Source: an uncultured Eubacteriales bacterium
GTDB taxonomy: Bacteria > Bacillota > Clostridia > Oscillospirales > Oscillospiraceae
Reading direction: 5' to 3'
DNA length: 64,000 nucleotides
Assembly (NCBI GenBank): GCA_900549485.1
Contig: UROG01000002.1
Coordinates: 1-64,000 of the forward strand
This document shows positions 59,130 to 64,000 of this stretch, piece after piece (positions within the stretch are counted from its first letter, which is position 1; each line of letters starts with the position of its first letter). The position numbers and the translations under genes were made by a program. The notes under the pieces were generated by a model. That model was not told the DNA's origin, ran no database searches, and worked only from the letters and a program-made list of their open reading frames with translations.

Positions 59130-60404
59130 TTGGGATTTAGGACAAGATTAAAAGAAAGGCGCCGCCAGCGGATAATAAAGGCAGCGCTTGCGGAAGGACT
59201 GATGGTGCCAAGTCAGCAGGTAATACATAAATCGTGGCTGCCGCATTGGCTGAGAGGCGACTACACACTCAAAAACAGCGAGTTGCTTTTTTCAGCGGTA
59301 TCTCGCATTTCAAATTCGCTGTCGGCTATGCCTATTCAGCTTTATAAAGGGTCAATGCCAATGCATACCGACCTGAATGACCTGGTATCATTCAGCCCCA
59401 ATCCAAATATGACAAGCTGCCAATTTTTCAAAACGCTTGAGGCGTGCCGAGATACGTCAGGCAATGCGTACGCGCTGAAAATTTTTTCAGTCAATGGCAC
59501 AATCGAACGTCTGGACATACTCGACCCGTCAAGGGTACAGCCAATAATGGAGACAAACAGCCGAGAGCTTTGGTACAGGATTACGCCAGAACAGGGAAAA
59601 GAGTTTTATGTACATGGATTCTATGTGATCCATGTACCTTTTATTTCTACGAATGGATACTCCGGTGTTAATCCTGTCTCTGTTCTCTATGACACGCTGA
59701 GTTATTCCGAAAACATTCAGACATTCAGCGTAAAGCAGCTCGATCAGGGCGTGAACGCAGCCATAGTTCTGGAAGCCCCGGCCAACCTCGGCGAGACCCA
59801 GAAGAAAACGATGGTCAAGTCTTTCATGGAAACCTACAAAGAAACCTCCGGCAATATTCTGCTGCTTGAATCTGGAGTTACGGCCAAAAGCCTGAATCTG
59901 TCTCCGGTCGATACAAAGCTCTTTGAGGTTGAAAAAATTACGCGCTCAAAGGTTGCAATGGTGTACAACATCCCGCCGCATTTGCTGGGAGACTACTCTG
60001 ATACGTCGTTCACATCCCAAGAACAGCAGATGTTGGAGTTTTTAATGCTCACAATGCTGCCTATCGTGACTGCATACGAGCAGGAGCTCAACAGAAAACT
60101 GCTCTCAAAGACGCAGAGGAAGAAAGGCTATCACTTCAAATTTGATATGGATGCCATACTCCGCGCCGACGCTGCTACACAGGCCGAAGTCGATTACAAG
60201 GCGGTGCGCTCCGCGTGGAAGACCCCGGATGAGATACGCCAGAACCGCAACCTGCCGCCGCTGCCGAACGGTATCGGCAAAAAGGCTATGATTTCGCAGG
60301 ACCTTGCAACGCTGGAGTATACCGTCAACCAGAAGCCATCTGTATTGGCAGGGGGGATTGCCCCCGATAAGCCGCCCACCCCGGACGATACCGGGGATGA
60401 ATAA
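59130..60404 (+). CDS. Portal protein, HK97 family
   Basis: 424 aa dodecamer-forming portal at the head vertex. LFSAVSRISNSLSAMPIQLYKG, YALKIFSVNGTIERLDILDPSRV, and YNIPPHLLGDYSDTSFTSQEQQMLEFLMLTMLPIVTAYEQELNRKLLS are strong family signs. TTG start at 59130 with AGGGGTGA upstream. Between large terminase and prohead protease. Confidence 0.95.
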   Translation: MGFRTRLKERRRQRIIKAALAEGLMVPSQQVIHKSWLPHWLRGDYTLKNSELLFSAVSRISNSLSAMPIQLYKGSMPMHTDLNDLVSFSPNPNMTSCQFFKTLEACRDTSGNAYALKIFSVNGTIERLDILDPSRVQPIMETNSRELWYRITPEQGKEFYVHGFYVIHVPFISTNGYSGVNPVSVLYDTLSYSENIQTFSVKQLDQGVNAAIVLEAPANLGETQKKTMVKSFMETYKETSGNILLLESGVTAKSLNLSPVDTKLFEVEKITRSKVAMVYNIPPHLLGDYSDTSFTSQEQQMLEFLMLTMLPIVTAYEQELNRKLLSKTQRKKGYHFKFDMDAILRADAATQAEVDYKAVRSAWKTPDEIRQNRNLPPLPNGIGKKAMISQDLATLEYTVNQKPSVLAGGIAPDKPPTPDDTGDE

Positions 60405-60492
60405 CGCTCGCAACCACGCTGAAAAGCGTGGATTTTTTATAGCCTGCTGTCTTTGCGAGGACAGCAAGAGACTGTGAGGAAGGAGGAAACGA

Positions 60493-61308
60493 ATGGAACG
60501 GATTGAAAAATTCAAGGGATTTCGCGTCAAAAAGGCCGATTCTGCTGCCGATATTGCGCTGATAAATCAGTTTGCTGTAAAAGAGCTGTCTCCCGATGAC
60601 GTGTATTGTTTCTCACTCGTTCTCTGCGACAACGATGTTGACCGCGATACTGAACGCTTCACTGACCAGACATTGGAACGCCTTGCCAAGCTCTTTGTTG
60701 GTAAGACAGGCATAAGTGACCATGAATGGCGTGCAAGCGGCCAGATTGCTCGGATATACCGCACTGAAGTAGTTGCAACGGGAGAAAAAACGAAGCTGGG
60801 AGCACCTCTCAAACAGCTCCGCGCCAGCGCTTATATGGTTCGTAGTGATGCCACAAAGCCGATTGTTGATTCTATTGATGCCGGCATTCTGAAAGAGATT
60901 TCTATCGGCTGCCGAGTGAAATCCTGCAACTGCTCGATCTGCAAGAAACCGCTGAAAATGAACTGGAGCACGTGGAAATACCAGTGCGAAACAGGCCATA
61001 TCAAGGGAGAAACCTACCCTGAGGGGCTTTGTGTGGGTGATCTCGAAGATGCTGTTGACGCCTATGAATTCTCCTTCGTCGCTGTGCCGGCACAGAAAGG
61101 CGCGGGAGTCACAAAAAGTGTCGGTTGTGTTGACGACGCTTTTGAAGTGCTCATGTCTGCGGATCTCAGCGCGCACAGTTGCAAGCTGAAAGCCCTTTTG
61201 CCGCGCATTCAGTCGGCTATGGCTGATGCGGCAGATCGCGAGGCAAGAGAAAAAATCCTCGCCGAAAACGAGAAATATCTCAAAAATTTTGAAAAGGAGA
61301 AAAAGTAA
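60493..61308 (+). CDS. Prohead protease with a zinc-knuckle insertion
   Basis: 271 aa. HK97-type maturation protease: GISDHEWRASGQIARIY (His near 77), ILKEISIGCRV (Ser near 137) and YEFSFVAVPAQKGAG. Between the serine and the last strand it has an insertion with CNCSICKKP ... YQCETGH (145-169), unusual for the family and likely metal-binding. Processes scaffold before capsid expansion. GGAGG upstream of the ATG; its stop overlaps the capsid start (TAATG). Confidence 0.85.
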   Translation: MERIEKFKGFRVKKADSAADIALINQFAVKELSPDDVYCFSLVLCDNDVDRDTERFTDQTLERLAKLFVGKTGISDHEWRASGQIARIYRTEVVATGEKTKLGAPLKQLRASAYMVRSDATKPIVDSIDAGILKEISIGCRVKSCNCSICKKPLKMNWSTWKYQCETGHIKGETYPEGLCVGDLEDAVDAYEFSFVAVPAQKGAGVTKSVGCVDDAFEVLMSADLSAHSCKLKALLPRIQSAMADAADREAREKILAENEKYLKNFEKEKK

Positions 61309-62474
61309 TGACTCTGTTTGAAATGAAAGAAAAGATGGCCACTCTTCAGGCGGCAATCGCGGCAGATGCGGCGTGGATCGCCGAAAAAGCTGCTGATGCA
61401 TCGGTTTCGATGGAAGACATCACCGCAAAGAAAACTCATCGTGATGAGCTCCAGAACCGTTATGATATGCTCAAGTCCGAGCATGACGCGATGGAGGCTC
61501 GTCAGCGTGCAGATCTGGAGGTTCACGAAGCTGCTGTTCCGAAGACTGATAAAGAGCGCGGTATAAAGGCAAAGGCTGCCTTTTATCGTGCCGCCCTCAC
61601 TAGGGGCAATGTCAAGAAAGCTTATGAAGGTCTCGGCGGCATTCCTGCAGATGATGCCGATTTGGGTCACGGCGATAATCTTCTGCCGAACAACATCAGC
61701 AATGAGCTGCTGACTGAGCCCATAGAGAAGAACCCCCTGCGTCCTATTTGCCGTGTCACCAATATCACTGGCCTTGAAGAGCCGAAGCTGGGCTTTACTA
61801 TCGATGATGCGGACATCGGCGATGTGACCGACAAGGAAACCGCGCATGAAATTGAAATGGACGGCGATACTGTGGCCTATGGCCGTCTGAAGATGAAGGT
61901 TTCTGCGACTGTCAAAGACACCGTCCTTCACGGTACTGACACCAATCTCGTAAGCGAGATAGACGAAAACCTCCGTTCCGCTCTGGCAATCCGTGAGAAG
62001 CACTTTGCTTTTCTTCCCGCAGCTACGTGCACGACTGATACTGCTCATGCGCACATGAGCTTCTACAACAAGGAGAGCAACAAGTCGGTAATTAAGGAAG
62101 TGGAGGGCGCAGACCTGTACAATGCCATTGTAAACGCCTATGCCGACCTTGCCGACGACTATGCAGCTAATGCACGGGTCGTCATGAAGAAAGCCGACTA
62201 CTATGGCATGATTGCTGCGCTGACCAACACTGCCGAGGCGTTGTTCACGGACAAGCCCGCAAAGATTCTCGGCATTCCGGTTGTGTTCTGCGACAAGGCA
62301 ACTGTTCCTGTCGTCGGCGATTTCACCTATTATGGCATCAACTATGACATTGGCGCCATCTATGAGACTGACAAGGATGCGAAGAAGGGCGAGTATTACT
62401 TCGTGTTTACCGCTTGGGGCGATCAGCAGATTCGTCTCAAGAGCGCGTTCCGTCTCGCAAAGGTAAACCCTTGA
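61308..62474 (+). CDS. Major capsid protein, HK97 family
   Basis: 388 aa shell protein. The first 100 residues are a helical, charged scaffold-like delta domain (MKEKMATLQAAIAADAAWIAEKAADASV ... KTDKERGIKAKA) that the neighbouring protease would remove. The rest (NLLPNNISNELLTEPIEKNPLRPICRVTNITGLEEPKLGFTIDDAD, FCDKATVPVVGDFTYYGINY, and WGDQQIRLKSAFRLAKV) is the HK97 fold. ATG overlaps the protease stop. Confidence 0.95.
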   Translation: MTLFEMKEKMATLQAAIAADAAWIAEKAADASVSMEDITAKKTHRDELQNRYDMLKSEHDAMEARQRADLEVHEAAVPKTDKERGIKAKAAFYRAALTRGNVKKAYEGLGGIPADDADLGHGDNLLPNNISNELLTEPIEKNPLRPICRVTNITGLEEPKLGFTIDDADIGDVTDKETAHEIEMDGDTVAYGRLKMKVSATVKDTVLHGTDTNLVSEIDENLRSALAIREKHFAFLPAATCTTDTAHAHMSFYNKESNKSVIKEVEGADLYNAIVNAYADLADDYAANARVVMKKADYYGMIAALTNTAEALFTDKPAKILGIPVVFCDKATVPVVGDFTYYGINYDIGAIYETDKDAKKGEYYFVFTAWGDQQIRLKSAFRLAKVNP

Positions 62475-62755
62475 GCGCGAACCTGTCGGGGCTGACGATT
62501 GGTTCGCTGACGCTGACACCGGCTTTTGATAAAAATGTCGTGTCATATACAGCCACAACCACAAACTCCACCAACAAGGTAACGGCTACTGCGGAGGACA
62601 GCAAAGCCACAATCTCCATAAAGAACGGCGATACCGAAGTTGTGAATGGAGAAGCGGCAACATGGGCTGACGGTGAAAATGTGCTCACAGTAAAGGTCGT
62701 CAACGGCACCGCCAGCAAGACCTATACCGTCACCGTGACAAAAAGCGGAGGCTGA
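62471..62755 (+). CDS. Ig/cadherin-like decoration protein, TTG start
   Basis: 94 aa beta-sandwich. LSANLSGLTIGSLTLTPAFDKNVVSYTATTTNSTNKVTATAEDSKATISIKNGD and the closing LTVKVVNGTASKTYTVTVTKSGG match the cadherin-like beta-sandwich family (PF12733), common as capsid surface decorations binding host or mucus glycans. Start is TTG at 62471, overlapping the capsid stop; no ATG is available. Could alternatively be a read-through extension of the capsid. Confidence 0.75.
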   Translation: MSANLSGLTIGSLTLTPAFDKNVVSYTATTTNSTNKVTATAEDSKATISIKNGDTEVVNGEAATWADGENVLTVKVVNGTASKTYTVTVTKSGG

Positions 62756-62760
62756 CAGTC

Positions 62761-63210
62761 ATGGCGGTAACTGTTGAAGATGTCATAAATCATATCGGCT
62801 TGCCGCCTGACCCTGCTGAATGGGATAACAGCACTGCCTATATCAACGGCAGTGCTGTTTCTCATAACGATTATATCTGGTGCTCTACCGCCGACGACAA
62901 CATTACCGAGCCGGGCACGGCAAATGCGAAATGGATCGCAATCGGACAAACTGCCGCTTGCAAGGTTGCTCCGCATTTGGCCGCTGCGAAATCTAAAGCG
63001 CGCACTGCCGGAATTCCGGCTTTTAAGAACAACGCTCAGTACGATTCTTTCATAAAGGATCTCGCAGCCATGTACTACGATAACCGCGGAATGGCTTTCG
63101 GTGGCTCGTATCAGGCTACAGCCGAAGAGAATGCCCGGAAGATGATAAACGGTCATGTGCTTGAGCTGCGCTATGCATCCGAAGATTCTGAGGACGGTGA
63201 GAATACGTGA
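62761..63210 (+). CDS. Head-tail connector with a carbohydrate-binding-like insertion
   Basis: 149 aa. VTVEDVINHIGLP and the later FIKDLAAMYYDNRGM fit the gp6-type connector. Residues 20-62 (EWDNSTAYINGSAVSHNDYIW ... ANAKWIAIG) look like a CBM5/12-type carbohydrate-binding module inserted near the N-terminus. GGAGG upstream of the ATG. Its stop overlaps the next start (GTGA). Confidence 0.75.
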   Translation: MAVTVEDVINHIGLPPDPAEWDNSTAYINGSAVSHNDYIWCSTADDNITEPGTANAKWIAIGQTAACKVAPHLAAAKSKARTAGIPAFKNNAQYDSFIKDLAAMYYDNRGMAFGGSYQATAEENARKMINGHVLELRYASEDSEDGENT

Positions 63211-63563
63211 GCAAAAGTGCAAATGCCGGGGAGCTTCGTACCCCGGTTTTTTTCGTTCAAACGAAGCGCGATACTGACGGCGAAGGTTATCCAGTCGTAA
63301 AAGATGTCAATATATTCGGGGACGGCGCATCTGTACTGTGCAAATGGGTCAATGCTCACGGCAGTGAAATGTTCTCGGCATTGCAACTGCAGCTCCGAGA
63401 GCCTGCAACTATAACCTGCCGATACTCCCCGCTTATCAACGAGCGTCTCGATGTGTACAAGGCCGGCGATTCCATACCATACGAGATTATATCCATAGAT
63501 AACGTTGAACAGCGAAACCTCTGGCTCGAAATCAAGGTACAGCGAAAGGAGGCAGCGCGGTAA
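63207..63563 (+). CDS. Head closure / head-tail joining protein
   Basis: 118 aa beta-rich protein. AGELRTPVFFVQTKRDTDGEGYPV begins like SPP1 gp16-type stopper proteins, with ATITCRYSPLINERLDVYKAGDSIPYEIISIDNVEQRNLWLEIKVQRKE. GTG start at 63207 overlapping the connector stop. Closes the portal channel before tail joining. Confidence 0.85.
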   Translation: MSKSANAGELRTPVFFVQTKRDTDGEGYPVVKDVNIFGDGASVLCKWVNAHGSEMFSALQLQLREPATITCRYSPLINERLDVYKAGDSIPYEIISIDNVEQRNLWLEIKVQRKEAAR

Positions 63564-63919
63564 TGGATAATAACAACAGCATAGATTCTCGCCTTGTGGA
63601 CGCGCTGTCTGTATTTGATCTTGATGTTGAGCGGTCTGTTTATACAGGGCAGAGCAAAAAATACTTCGTTTTCAACTACACTACCATCCCGGATGATTTT
63701 TCGGATGACGCGCCGGAACATGAACGGTATCTGATTCAGGTTCATCTGTTTGCCCCGCCGTTTGAGAAAAACATCAATCCTATGGTCAAATCCATCAAAA
63801 TTGCGCTGTATAACGCTGGATTCATATTCCCGGAAACGTTAGATGAAAGCGATGGCAATGGTCGTCACATTGTTTTTGAGACGGAGGATGCTGAGGGTAT
63901 CGACTATGGCGAGCTTTGA
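63563..63919 (+). CDS. Head-tail or tail-completion protein, unknown
   Basis: 118 aa. VFDLDVERSVYTGQSKKYFVFNYTTIPDDFSDDAPEHERYLIQVHLFAP resembles tail-terminator-like phage proteins (DUF3168-type) that end the tail tube. ATG overlaps the previous stop (TAATGG). The position in the head-tail block agrees. Confidence 0.65.
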   Translation: MDNNNSIDSRLVDALSVFDLDVERSVYTGQSKKYFVFNYTTIPDDFSDDAPEHERYLIQVHLFAPPFEKNINPMVKSIKIALYNAGFIFPETLDESDGNGRHIVFETEDAEGIDYGEL

Positions 63920-64000
63920 TACAAACGGGCTTGACGCTCTGATTATCGACCTTGATGAAATCAGCGAGATTGATGATGAAACCGTGCTTGATATGCTTGA
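63906..64000 (+). CDS. HK97 gp10-like head-tail component, partial
   Basis: Open frame from the ATG at 63906 to the window end with no stop; encodes MASFDTNGLDALIIDLDEIS and an acidic continuation. N-terminus and place are typical of HK97 gp10-like minor proteins. The 3' end lies outside the window; overlaps the previous gene by 14 bases. Confidence 0.65.
   Translation, partial: MASFDTNGLDALIIDLDEISEIDDETVLDML

Larger units (their letters stand above)
34868..64000. mobile_element. Prophage, left part (HK97-type tailed phage)
   Basis: From just after proS to the window end the gene content is that of a temperate siphovirus-like phage: serine recombinase, repressor/Cro, recombination and replication genes, terminase, portal, protease, capsid and head-tail genes. 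Base composition is visibly less GC-rich than in the host genes. The left end is placed where a host repeat at about 34870 is cut short; the right end and attR lie outside the window. Confidence 0.9.

Noticed and set aside
1..64000. rRNA, tRNA or tmRNA genes
   Set aside because: No recognisable conserved RNA gene sequence was found on either strand by reading.

Overview
The window looks like a chromosome segment of a spore-forming, fairly GC-rich member of the Clostridia (Oscillospiraceae-like is my guess; no rRNA is present to confirm it). The reasons are an addB-addA recombination pair, a PolC-type polymerase, the sporulation pair spoIIGA-sigE, and a pyrH-frr-uppS-dxr-rseP-ispG-polC-proS order typical of Firmicutes. 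The last 29 kb (about 34.87 kb to the end) is the left part of an integrated, tailed, HK97-type prophage that runs off the window.

Host part. 0-1 kb: rplM-rpsI on the minus strand behind a clear promoter and a structured leader. 1.1-8.8 kb: ttcA, then the overlapping helicase-nuclease genes addB and addA. 8.9-10 kb: a small proline-rich membrane protein and an ECF transporter S component whose leader can fold over its ribosome binding site. 10.2-18.3 kb: an accessory signalling cluster with a YbjN-like protein, a lipoprotein, a 537-aa protein of unknown function ending in a helix-turn-helix, a 1428-aa Ser/Thr kinase-TIR-membrane-propeller protein, and a convergent PP2C phosphatase. The lipoprotein and phosphatase genes share an unusual upstream motif. 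18.5-21.8 kb: an SDR oxidoreductase, an unknown gene, sigE and spoIIGA. 21.8-34.8 kb: a DMT transporter, pyrH, frr, uppS, dxr, rseP, ispG, polC, a SLOG protein and proS. cdsA, usual between uppS and dxr, is missing here.

Prophage part. Lysogeny module (34.9-38.1 kb): large serine recombinase, a zinc-ribbon/SHOCT protein, a CI-like repressor, a DUF739 Cro-like protein, and operators and divergent promoters readable from the sequence. Early region (38.1-52.8 kb): small proteins, a RecA-like ATPase, a PD-(D/E)XK-type nuclease, a NinB-like protein, SSB, a replisome organizer, a helicase loader, RusA, then a ParB-SNF2 helicase-DNA methyltransferase cassette and many short cysteine-rich proteins, ending in a late regulator. 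Late region (from 52.8 kb): a promoter followed by a terminator-like hairpin, a solute-symporter-like membrane protein, a ParB/PAPS-reductase/ParB cassette, HNH, small and large terminase, portal, prohead protease, major capsid protein, an Ig-like decoration protein and head-tail connectors. The window stops inside the next head-tail gene.

The two best candidates for little-described systems are the kinase-TIR-propeller/PP2C cluster (10.2-18.3 kb) and the phage transporter plus ParB-PAPS reductase-ParB cassette (53.0-56.3 kb), possibly a nucleic-acid modification or anti-restriction module.
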